19,493 nucleotides of DNA from Flavobacteriales bacterium (lineage in GTDB: Bacteria > Bacteroidota > Bacteroidia > Flavobacteriales > Weeksellaceae), in contig CAAGLV010000067.1 in the NCBI GenBank assembly GCA_900770875.1, positions 1 to 19,493 on the forward strand. Direction: 5' to 3'. The notes under the pieces were generated by a model. That model ran no database searches. It worked only from the letters and a program-made list of their open reading frames with translations, and was not told the origin of the DNA. Each line of letters starts with the position of its first letter. The stretch's first letter is position 1. The position numbers and the translations under genes are program-made. Positions 1 to 5,710 of the stretch are shown piece after piece.

Positions 1-323
1 CCGTACATTCCGTAAGATGGAGAAATCGCAATAACGTTATCTTGATTCGGTTCGCAGAACGCACGAAAAATTAAATCTAACACTTCGTCGCTTCCGTTTC
101 CTAATAAAATCTGATCGGCAGGAAAGTTTTTAATTTCGCTTAAAATCGATTTTACATTGCGTTGTAAAGGATCTGGATAACGATTTAATCCATTATTAAA
201 CGGATTTTCGTTCGCATCTAAAAAAACGAAATCGTCATTTATATCTTGAAATTCGTCGCGAGCAGATGAATAGGCTTTCATTGCTTTTACGTTGGGACGA
301 ATGATGTTATTTATGTTGAACAT
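1..323 (-). CDS. hisC: Histidinol-phosphate aminotransferase, N-terminal part (runs off window)
   Basis: This is the N-terminal ~107 residues of a PLP-dependent class I/II aminotransferase that converts imidazole-acetol phosphate and glutamate to histidinol phosphate, late in histidine synthesis. I translated it by hand from the ATG at 323. It shows the HisC hallmark DANENPFNNGLNRYPDP near residues 36-52, then LGNGSDEVLDLIFRAF, which is the start of the cofactor-binding large domain. The PLP lysine and everything after it lie beyond the left edge. The gene is third after hisG and hisD on the same strand, separated from hisD by a 125-bp AT-rich repeat spacer rather than the usual tight coupling. 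Identity is firm from the motifs and the operon. Whether the gene is intact cannot be seen. Confidence 0.93.
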   Translation of the reverse strand, partial: MFNINNIIRPNVKAMKAYSSARDEFQDINDDFVFLDANENPFNNGLNRYPDPLQRNVKSILSEIKNFPADQILLGNGSDEVLDLIFRAFCEPNQDNVIAISPSYGMY

Positions 324-327
324 TTTA

Positions 328-406
328 TTTTAAGTTATTAAGTGTTTGTATTGATAGGTTTTTAAGTTATTAAGTGTTTATTTTGATATGTTTTTAAGTT
401 ATTTAA
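328..406. repeat. AT-rich 32-bp tandem repeat (about 2.4 copies) in hisD-hisC spacer
   Basis: The unit begins TTTTTAAGTTATTAAGTGTT and repeats with an exact period of 32 bp (copy starts near 327, 359 and 391). The third copy decays after TAAGTTATTTAA. A 21-bp relative (19 of 21 bases identical) lies at 1742-1762 upstream of hisD. On the transcribed strand the core reads ACACTTAATAACTTAAAA just before the hisC start. An imperfect complement (438-450) overlaps the hisD stop codon, so the spacer RNA could fold back on itself. Confidence 0.8.
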
Positions 407-448
407 ATTACAATTCTTAACCACTTAAAATCTTATTCACTTATCAAC

Positions 449-1732
449 TTATTTCAAGTCTAACAAGCGTAAAGTAACCGCATTTTTGTGTGCAAATAAT
501 TCTTCAGCTTCTGCCATAAATTCGATAGCAGGACCAATATTTTGAATTCCTTCTGCCGATAATTTTTGGAAGGTAATTTTCTTGATGAAACTATCTAAAG
601 AAACGCCCGAATAATTTTTTGCGTAACCATTTGTTGGTAATGTATGATTGGTTCCTGAAGCGTAATCTCCAGCCGATTCGCACGAATAATTCCCTAAGAA
701 AACCGAACCTGCATTGATGATTTTTGGAATAAAATCTTCAGCTGTTTCGCAAGCAAAAATTAAGTGCTCTGGCGCGTAAATATTAGAAAAAGCAAGACAT
801 TCTTCGATTGAATTTAAAACAATTCCTCTCGAGTTTTCTAATGCTTTAGCAGCTAACTCCTTTCTTGGTAAAACTTCTAATTGCGCATTGATTTCAGCAA
901 TGGTTTCGTTTAATGTTTGCTCGTTTGTAGTTAATAAGATAACCTGAGAATCGATTCCGTGTTCTGCTTGCGATAATAAATCGGCAGCCACATATTTAGG
1001 AACCGAAGTTTCGTCTGCAATCACTAAAACTTCGCTCGGACCAGCAGGCATATCAATTGCCACTCCAAAATTTTGAGCGACTTGTTTTGCTGCAGTTACG
1101 TATTGATTACCTGGACCAAAAATTTTATCTACTTTTTGGATTGTTTCTGTTCCAAAAGTTAAAGCTCCAACCGCTTGGATTCCGCCAACTTTGTAGATTT
1201 TTTCGATTCCGATTAAGTTGGCAGTATATAAAATTGCTGGGTGAATTTTACCTGCTGCATTTGGAGGCGTACATAAAATAATGTTTTCGCATCCGGCTAA
1301 TTTTGCAGGAATTCCTAGCATTAACGTTGTTGAAAATAAAGGAGCAGTTCCGCCAGGAATATAGATTCCGACATTTTCGATTCCGCGCGATTCTCTCCAA
1401 CAATTGACACCTTTTGTTGTTTCAATCACTTTTACTTCTTCGCGTTGTACCGCGTGAAATTTTTCGATGTTTGAAGCTGCTAATTGAATGGCTTGTTTTA
1501 AATCATCCGAAATCAATGCTTTTGCTTCTTCAATTTCTTCAGCAGAAACTTCTAAAGAAGTTAAACGAACTTTATCAAATTGTTCTGTAAAATTGATTAA
1601 CGCTTGATCTTTTTCGGTTTGAATTTTACCGAAAACATCTAAAACGATTTTTTGTAAATCTTGGGCTTCTTTGGTTGGACGAGATGTTAAAGTTGACCAA
1701 TCAGAAAGTTGTGGATTTATATAGGTTTGCAT
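449..1732 (-). CDS. hisD: Histidinol dehydrogenase
   Basis: This zinc enzyme carries out the last two steps of histidine synthesis, oxidising L-histidinol to L-histidine through the aldehyde with two NAD+. The product has 427 residues, full length for the family. Visible motifs are GPGNQYVTAAK, DMPAGPSEVLVIAD, SQAEHGID, APEHL and SAGDYASGTNHTLPTNG. The residues matching the E. coli zinc and catalytic set (Gln259, His262, Glu326, His327, Asp360, His419) appear as Gln255, His258, Glu322, His323, Asp356 and His415, all shifted by four, so the active site looks complete. It is the second gene of the operon, 90 bp after hisG. That spacer can form a hairpin and carries the same repeat motif found before hisC. 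The start ATG at 1732 gives the expected MQTYINPQ N-terminus. Confidence 0.97.
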   Translation of the reverse strand: MQTYINPQLSDWSTLTSRPTKEAQDLQKIVLDVFGKIQTEKDQALINFTEQFDKVRLTSLEVSAEEIEEAKALISDDLKQAIQLAASNIEKFHAVQREEVKVIETTKGVNCWRESRGIENVGIYIPGGTAPLFSTTLMLGIPAKLAGCENIILCTPPNAAGKIHPAILYTANLIGIEKIYKVGGIQAVGALTFGTETIQKVDKIFGPGNQYVTAAKQVAQNFGVAIDMPAGPSEVLVIADETSVPKYVAADLLSQAEHGIDSQVILLTTNEQTLNETIAEINAQLEVLPRKELAAKALENSRGIVLNSIEECLAFSNIYAPEHLIFACETAEDFIPKIINAGSVFLGNYSCESAGDYASGTNHTLPTNGYAKNYSGVSLDSFIKKITFQKLSAEGIQNIGPAIEFMAEAEELFAHKNAVTLRLLDLK

Positions 1733-1741
1733 CTTTTTTAG

Positions 1742-1805
1742 TTTTTATGTTATCAAGTGTTTAGGGCTGTTAAGTATTTTTTTAAAAAAAAACAGAAACT
1801 TAACA
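1742..1805 (-). other. Hairpin and repeat motif in hisG-hisD spacer
   Basis: An 8-bp inverted repeat (TGTTAAGT at 1768-1775, ACTTAACA at 1798-1805) encloses a T7/A9 run (1777-1792) that can extend the stem, giving a long AU-rich hairpin in the his mRNA. Next to it, 1742-1762 matches the hisD-hisC spacer repeat in 19 of 21 positions. It is not a convincing terminator: the stem is AU-only apart from two G-C pairs, and no U-tract follows it. An mRNA processing or stability element is an inference. Confidence 0.55.
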
Positions 1806-1822
1806 ACTTAAGCACATCAATA

Positions 1823-2680
1823 TTATAGAATCATTTTTTCAATTTCTAATACTAAAATTCCTTCGGCACCAGCTGCTTTTAATTGCTCGATGATGTCCCA
1901 AAAAGTATCTTCTTTAATAACAGTGTGGATAGACGACCAACCTTCTTTTGCAAGTGGTAAAATTGTTGGCGATTTAATTCCTGGTAAAACATCAATTATC
2001 TCGTCTAGCTTTTCGTTTGGTGCATTTAACAAGATGTATTTATTTTCGGCAGATTGTTTAACGGCTTCGATACGGAACATTAAACGATCTAAAATGGCTT
2101 GTTTTTCGGCATCTAAATTTTTGTTTGCAATTAAAATCGCTTCAGATTCTACAACAGTTTCAACTTGTTTTAAGCCGTTTGTTAATAAAGTTGATCCTGT
2201 AGAAACGATATCGAAAATTGCATTAGCTAAACCAATACTTGGTGCAATTTCTACACTTCCACCAATTTCTTCGATTTTTACATTGATTCCTTTTTCGTTA
2301 AAGAAGTTACCTAAAATACGAGGATAAGAAGTTGCAATTTTTTTCCCTTCGAAGTACGATAAATCCGTGTAAACTTCGTCCTTAGGAATTGCTAAACACA
2401 GTTTACAACCAGCAAATCCTAATTGACGAATAATGTTTACATCTTTATTTTTTTCCCAAGCTTCGTTTTCTCCTAATATTCCGATATCAGCAACACCTTG
2501 TTCTACGTATTGTGGAATATCATCATCGCGTAAGAATAAAACTTCGATAGGGAAGTTGGCAGATTCTGTTCTTAATTTACGACCACTTGTCGAAATTTTG
2601 ATGCCACAATCTTTTAATAATTCTAATGATTTTTCACTTAATCTTCCGCTTTTCTGAATGGCAATTTTTAATTTACTCAT
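1823..2680 (-). CDS. hisG: ATP phosphoribosyltransferase, long form
   Basis: This enzyme catalyses the first committed step of histidine synthesis, joining ATP and PRPP to form phosphoribosyl-ATP. At 285 residues it is the long form: a two-domain catalytic core followed by a C-terminal ACT-like regulatory domain (about residues 215-285), which in the family binds histidine for feedback inhibition. The start MSKLKIAIQKSGRLSEKS is typical. The PRPP-binding loop is DIVSTGSTLL, beginning at Asp157. The C-terminal part reads LPGIKSPTILPLAKEGW and then ILVLEIEKMIL. Long-form HisG works without HisZ, and none is seen here. It is the first structural gene, 122 bp after the leader peptide and 53 bp after the attenuator stem, so its expression should depend on readthrough of that terminator. 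Confidence 0.97.
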   Translation of the reverse strand: MSKLKIAIQKSGRLSEKSLELLKDCGIKISTSGRKLRTESANFPIEVLFLRDDDIPQYVEQGVADIGILGENEAWEKNKDVNIIRQLGFAGCKLCLAIPKDEVYTDLSYFEGKKIATSYPRILGNFFNEKGINVKIEEIGGSVEIAPSIGLANAIFDIVSTGSTLLTNGLKQVETVVESEAILIANKNLDAEKQAILDRLMFRIEAVKQSAENKYILLNAPNEKLDEIIDVLPGIKSPTILPLAKEGWSSIHTVIKEDTFWDIIEQLKAAGAEGILVLEIEKMIL

Positions 2681-2733
2681 TTTAATTTTTATTTGAAGTC
2701 TGAGTAAAAAAGCGGAAAGTGAAATTTGAAAAT

Positions 2734-2765
2734 AAAAAAAACCGACTGATTTACTCAGACGGTTT
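2734..2765 (-). terminator. Attenuator terminator of the his operon
   Basis: On the minus strand an 11-bp stem (AAACCGTCTGA, loop GTAAA, TCAGTCGGTTT) with one internal U-U mismatch is followed at once by a run of U (A-run 2734-2741 on plus). It lies between the leader peptide and hisG, where a full terminator would only make sense as a regulated one. The left arm is also complementary to the end of the leader peptide gene. Confidence 0.88.
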
Positions 2766-2802
2766 CTAATATATATTTTTGTTCAACACAAGATATAACA
2801 TA

Positions 2803-2862
2803 TCAGGCCGCCTGTGGGTAGCTATGATGATGATGGATATGATGTGTTTGATTTGAAATCAT
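2803..2862 (-). CDS. hisL: Histidine operon leader peptide
   Basis: A 20-codon reading frame on the minus strand encodes MISNQTHHIHHHHSYPQAA, then TGA. Six of the 19 residues are His (positions 7, 8 and 10-13), the classic mark of a his attenuator peptide. It starts about 19 bp downstream of a -7 promoter element and ends 38 bp before the terminator stem. Its last sense codons (CAG GCG GCC) include the antiterminator segment. It probably has no function as a protein: its translation senses charged tRNA-His. The start is the only ATG before the His run. The name is used by analogy; the sequence is not homologous to the enterobacterial peptide in any way I can show. Confidence 0.9.
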   Translation of the reverse strand: MISNQTHHIHHHHSYPQAA

Positions 2863-2880
2863 TTTTCTCTTTTGTGGTTA

Positions 2881-2888
2881 CAAAATTA
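2881..2888 (-). promoter_or_regulatory. Promoter -7 element of the his leader
   Basis: Minus-strand TAATTTTG fits the Bacteroidota -7 consensus TAnnTTTG. Transcription would begin around 2874-2877, giving a short leader before the peptide ATG at 2862. I found no clear TTG -33 element at the usual distance. Confidence 0.65.
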
Positions 2889-2913
2889 TAAAAGATATTT
2901 TTAAAATGAGATG

Positions 2914-2975
2914 TTTTCGTAAACTATTTTTTATCGTTTATCATATTCGAATCAGATTTTTTATTTTTACGAAAA
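2914..2975. repeat. Inverted repeat, 10-bp arms, his/hflX intergenic region
   Basis: TTTTCGTAAA (2914-2923) and TTTACGAAAA (2966-2975) are perfect complements separated by 42 bp. The repeat lies upstream of the his promoter and is the first of several inverted repeats in this divergent intergenic region. Taken alone, 10-bp arms in AT-rich DNA are weak evidence of function. Confidence 0.5.
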
Positions 2976-2980
2976 TTTAT

Positions 2981-3048
2981 CTGTTAAATAATCTAAATTC
3001 AGAAATTAATCAACTTTTTTACCAATTTGATTAATTGTTATTTAACAG
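2981..3048. repeat. Nested inverted repeats, his/hflX intergenic region
   Basis: The outer arms CTGTTAAATAA (2981-2991) and TTATTTAACAG (3038-3048) are perfect over 11 bp. Inside them AATTAATCAA (3004-3013) and TTGATTAATT (3027-3036) are perfect over 10 bp. On the right the two stems are one base apart; on the left they are separated by 12 bases. A T5 run follows at 3049. This could be a two-part RNA hairpin or a set of protein-binding half sites. Confidence 0.6.
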
Positions 3049-3060
3049 TTTTTGAAATTG

Positions 3061-3106
3061 AATTACAACAATTATTATATTTTAAGGTATAATAATTGTT
3101 GTAATT
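3061..3106. repeat. Perfect 19-bp hairpin upstream of hflX
   Basis: AATTACAACAATTATTATA (3061-3079) and its exact complement (3088-3106) flank an 8-base loop (TTTTAAGG). The symmetry ends abruptly on both sides. It lies about 23 bp upstream of the proposed hflX -7 element. There is no U-run, so it is unlikely to be an intrinsic terminator. A transcription factor operator or a cruciform-forming element fits better. Confidence 0.8.
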
Positions 3107-3128
3107 ATGTTATTTAAGTAGAATACTT

Positions 3129-3136
3129 TTACTTTG
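3129..3136 (+). promoter_or_regulatory. Possible -7 element of hflX
   Basis: TTACTTTG differs from TAnnTTTG at one position and ends 28 bp before the hflX ATG. No TTG is correctly spaced upstream; instead the right arm of the 19-bp hairpin lies there. Confidence 0.4.
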
Positions 3137-3164
3137 CAATAAATTTAAAATCTATATTTTTTAG

Positions 3165-4391
3165 ATGTTAGAAAAGAAAGAAGCAAATTACGAAAAGGTC
3201 ATTTTAGTAGGATTAATCACTCGTGAACAATCTGAAGAAAAATTGACTGAATATATGGACGAATTGGAGTTTTTAGCTTACACGGCTGGAGCTACAGTTG
3301 GTGAACGTTTTACACAGAAAATGGATCGTCCAGATTCTAAATTCTTTGTAGGAAGTGGAAAATTAGACGAAATAGCAGCTTTTGTTGAAGAATACGATAT
3401 TGATACAGTTATTTTTGATGACGAGTTAACCCCATCTCAGTTAAAAAATATCGAGAAAGTGGTGAATCGTAAAATTATCGATCGTACACAATTAATCTTA
3501 GATATTTTTGCACAAAGAGCACAAACATCATACGCACGTACGCAAGTAGAATTGGCGCAATATCAATATTTATTACCTCGTTTAACACGTATGTGGACGC
3601 ACTTAGAGCGCCAACGTGGTGGGATTGGTATGCGTGGACCTGGAGAAACCGAAATCGAAACAGATAGACGTATTATCCGCGATCGTATTACTTTATTAAA
3701 AGAGAAATTAAAAGGAATCGATAAACAAATGGCAACACAACGTAAAAATCGTGGACAATTGGTTCGTGTAGCGTTGGTTGGATATACAAATGTTGGAAAA
3801 TCGACATTGATGAATGTGTTATCGAAATCCGAAGTTTTTGCCGAAAATAAATTATTCGCAACTTTAGATACAACAGTTCGTAAAGTGGTAATCGGAAATT
3901 TACCTTTCTTATTAACCGATACGGTTGGTTTTATCCGTAAGTTACCAACGCAATTGGTAGAATCGTTTAAATCGACTTTAGATGAGGTTCGCGAAGCAGA
4001 TTTATTGGTACATGTTGTTGATATTTCGCACGCAAGTTTCGAGGATCATGTGAATTCGGTAAACCAGATTTTAGCTGAAATCGAATCGAAAGATAAACCA
4101 ACATTAATGGTTTTTAATAAGATTGATAATTTTACTTACGTACAAAAAGAAGAAGACGATTTAACGGAAAAAACTTTCGAGAATTATTCGTTAGAAGATT
4201 GGAAACGTACTTGGATGGCTAAAACAGATCTTCAGACATTATTTATTTCGGCAACCGAAAAAGATAATTTAGAAGAGTTACGTAAAACAATTTACGAAGC
4301 GGTTAAAGATATTCATACTAAACGTTTTCCTTATAACAACTTCTTATTTCAGTATTACGACGAAGAAGGAGAAGAAGAAATCGAAGAATAA
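3165..4391 (+). CDS. hflX: Ribosome-associated GTPase HflX
   Basis: HflX is a conserved GTPase that binds the large ribosomal subunit and, in studied bacteria, splits stalled or stress-damaged ribosomes. The 408 residues show the usual order. First comes an N-terminal domain with the family motif FVGSGKLDEI, then a charged helical segment with GGIGMRGPGETEIETDRR from residue 152. The G domain follows: G1 GYTNVGKS at 206-213, G3 DTVGF at 252, G4 NKID at 318-321 and an SATE G5 motif. The C-terminus ends in a very acidic tail (DEEGEEEIEE). No key residue is missing. It is a single-gene unit, with structured intergenic DNA before it and an intrinsic terminator right after it. HflX is clear; the ribosome-rescue role comes from the family. 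Confidence 0.96.
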   Translation: MLEKKEANYEKVILVGLITREQSEEKLTEYMDELEFLAYTAGATVGERFTQKMDRPDSKFFVGSGKLDEIAAFVEEYDIDTVIFDDELTPSQLKNIEKVVNRKIIDRTQLILDIFAQRAQTSYARTQVELAQYQYLLPRLTRMWTHLERQRGGIGMRGPGETEIETDRRIIRDRITLLKEKLKGIDKQMATQRKNRGQLVRVALVGYTNVGKSTLMNVLSKSEVFAENKLFATLDTTVRKVVIGNLPFLLTDTVGFIRKLPTQLVESFKSTLDEVREADLLVHVVDISHASFEDHVNSVNQILAEIESKDKPTLMVFNKIDNFTYVQKEEDDLTEKTFENYSLEDWKRTWMAKTDLQTLFISATEKDNLEELRKTIYEAVKDIHTKRFPYNNFLFQYYDEEGEEEIEE

Positions 4392-4394
4392 AAT

Positions 4395-4430
4395 AAAAAA
4401 AGAGTTCAAGAAATTGAGCTCTTTTTTTAT
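4395..4430 (+). terminator. Intrinsic terminator after hflX
   Basis: The stem AGAGTTCAA / TTGAGCTCT, with one G-U pair and a GAAA (GNRA-type) loop, is extended by A/T pairing to about 15 bp and followed by a T7 run. It starts four bases after the hflX stop codon. Confidence 0.88.
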
Positions 4431-4435
4431 TTTTG
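4428..4435 (+). promoter_or_regulatory. Possible -7 element within the hflX terminator tail
   Basis: TATTTTTG fits TAnnTTTG and overlaps the end of the T-run of the hflX terminator. Only 7 bases separate it from the ATG at 4443, so transcripts would be nearly leaderless. No TTG -33 is correctly placed, and T-rich DNA makes chance matches likely. Confidence 0.4.
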
Positions 4436-4442
4436 TATCACT

Positions 4443-4880
4443 ATGATTAAACCTATAATAGGATTTGGGATTATAATTCCTGTCTTTTTTCTTTTTGGTT
4501 TCACGATGTTTATTAACTCATTATTTTCTCCAACATTCGAAGTCGAATCAGGTAAAATGATATTCTTTATTTTGGGATCGTTACTTATGCTGTATTTGTT
4601 TGTAAAAGCTGTAAAAGATATTTTATTAATCGGCAGATTAATAAAGATTAGCTCAAATAAAGAAGTTTCTATTTTTAATAAAACGTGTGGAAAAATAATT
4701 AAAGTAACAGAATCTAAACAAGAATCGAGACTTGGATTCGATTTAGTTTTGAATATCGAATGCGAGCATCAAGAAATTAAAATTCCACAATTTTATTACT
4801 ATAACTATAAAGCCATCAAACGATTTTTAACTGATGATTTAAATTTAGAAATTAATTTAGCAAATAAAATCGCAAATTAG
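4443..4880 (+). CDS. Small membrane protein of unknown function
   Basis: I do not recognise this 145-residue protein. It has two strongly hydrophobic segments (about residues 5-27 and 38-58), each a likely membrane helix, joined by a short polar loop. A basic segment (RLIKISSNKE) follows, then a soluble C-terminal part of about 80 residues with alternating beta-like stretches (VSIFNKTCGKIIKV, FDLVLNIEC, IKIPQFYYY). This layout resembles small two-helix envelope proteins such as DUF3592-type proteins, but I cannot confirm a family. It starts 52 bp after hflX, beyond that gene's terminator. Its last 24 bp overlap the end of the hydrolase gene on the opposite strand. The coding style matches its neighbours. 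Confidence 0.75.
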   Translation: MIKPIIGFGIIIPVFFLFGFTMFINSLFSPTFEVESGKMIFFILGSLLMLYLFVKAVKDILLIGRLIKISSNKEVSIFNKTCGKIIKVTESKQESRLGFDLVLNIECEHQEIKIPQFYYYNYKAIKRFLTDDLNLEINLANKIAN

Positions 4881-5609
4881 TTGCGCAACAATTTCTTGTT
4901 GTTCCCAAAAAGCAACATGTCCGCACGCTAAATTTGCTACTTTAATGTTGTTATTTGTGGGAATAACGGTTGTAAATAAATCAACATCGATGGTTTTGTC
5001 TTCTGTTCCGTTAATGATTAAAAAAGGAAAGTGATTGTCGTAAAAAACCGAAGTTCTATCTGGTCTATCTCTCATACCGTAAATAGCTGCTTTAATTCCT
5101 TCGATAGATGTTTCGGCAGCAATTTCGGATAACAAATTTATTTTATCTTGTAATTTCGATTTTAACTTATTGCTAAATAACATCGGAATGCTCAATTTTA
5201 AAAATAAAGAAAAATTTCGTTCGACGGTTGGAATCATCTTTAATCGATGTTCTCTTTTTTGGGCGTTATCGGGTAACGAAGTAGAATTAATTAAAACAAC
5301 TTTATTAACAACTTGTGGATAAACTTCGCAAAGTGCTAAAATAACATATCCGCCCATCGAATGTCCGATAAATGTAGCGTTTGTAATTTTAAGATGATTT
5401 AAAACTTCAATCACATCATCAGCAAAATCGTCCATTGTATTTACAGCGCGTAAATTTTGGCTTTCGCCGTGTCCATCTAAATCAATTGTAATTATTTGGT
5501 GTGTTGCAGAAAGTAAAGAAACATAGTCGTTCCATATTTTACGATTTTCCATAAAACCGTGTATAAAAACAAGTGGATTTCCAGTTCCTTTTACTTCGAA
5601 ATTGATCAT
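4857..5609 (-). CDS. Alpha/beta fold hydrolase
   Basis: This is a serine hydrolase of the alpha/beta superfamily, 250 residues from the chosen start. It shows the oxyanion-region motif FIHGFMENRKIW (residues 15-26), the nucleophile elbow GHSMGG with Ser84, the acid in NGTEDKTID (Asp204) and the base in CGHVAFWEQ (His231), so the catalytic triad is complete. A cap region of about 60 residues lies between strand and acid. It looks cytosolic. The frame could start at 5660 (17 more residues, basic and hydrophobic). I chose 5609 because a TATTTTTG -7 element lies within that extension at 5628-5635, and because MINFEVKGTGNPLVFIHG is a normal beginning for the family. The substrate is unknown; esterase or a BioH/MenH-like role cannot be told apart. 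It overlaps the neighbouring gene tail to tail. Confidence 0.88.
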   Translation of the reverse strand: MINFEVKGTGNPLVFIHGFMENRKIWNDYVSLLSATHQIITIDLDGHGESQNLRAVNTMDDFADDVIEVLNHLKITNATFIGHSMGGYVILALCEVYPQVVNKVVLINSTSLPDNAQKREHRLKMIPTVERNFSLFLKLSIPMLFSNKLKSKLQDKINLLSEIAAETSIEGIKAAIYGMRDRPDRTSVFYDNHFPFLIINGTEDKTIDVDLFTTVIPTNNNIKVANLACGHVAFWEQQEIVAQLICDFIC

Positions 5610-5627
5610 ATTATGTTTAAATTTTTT

Positions 5628-5635
5628 CAAAAATA
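5628..5635 (-). promoter_or_regulatory. Promoter -7 element of the hydrolase
   Basis: Minus-strand TATTTTTG fits TAnnTTTG, 18 bp before the ATG at 5609. TTA rather than TTG sits 19 bp upstream as a weak -33. Its place inside the longer open frame supports the shorter start. Confidence 0.55.
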
Positions 5636-5683
5636 CATTCAAAAACTTTAGCGGTAACACTAAGAGATTATTTTTTCGTTTTG

Positions 5684-5691
5684 TACTTTTG
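5684..5691 (+). promoter_or_regulatory. Promoter -7 element of the leucyl aminopeptidase gene
   Basis: TACTTTTG fits TAnnTTTG exactly and ends 19 bp before the ATG at 5711. It is divergent from the hydrolase promoter, with the two -7 elements about 50 bp apart. No clear -33 TTG is visible. Confidence 0.6.
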
Positions 5692-5710
5692 AAACCTAAT
5701 TTTTTAAAGA

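Larger units (their letters stand above)
2734..2862 (-). promoter_or_regulatory. Histidine operon attenuator (leader RNA)
   Basis: The leader RNA holds the His-rich peptide gene, then an antiterminator pair, then the terminator. CAGGCGG (minus strand, 2808-2814) lies in the last codons of the peptide. It can form seven pairs, one of them G-U, with CCGUCUG (2756-2762), which is the 5' arm of the terminator. A ribosome stalled at the earlier His codons would leave CAGGCGG free and so prevent the terminator. A ribosome reaching the stop codon would cover it and let the terminator form. The pairing is seen in the sequence; the switching is inferred from classical his/trp attenuation. Confidence 0.8.

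Noticed and set aside
328..406. CRISPR array
   Set aside because: The 32-bp unit repeats directly without unique spacers and for only about 2.4 copies; no cas gene is nearby.
1777..1792. T7/A9 run as a phase-variation tract
   Set aside because: It lies in a spacer rather than in a reading frame or between promoter elements, so slippage would not switch a gene in an obvious way.
1890..2657. Plus-strand frames of 145 and 74 codons
   Set aside because: They are antisense to hisG, whose coding is beyond doubt; no promoter element or family motif supports them.
3038..3053. Intrinsic terminator of a small RNA ending at 3053
   Set aside because: The stem has only a few G-C pairs and the T-run is short (T5); no upstream promoter or transcript start is evident, so I list it only as an inverted repeat.
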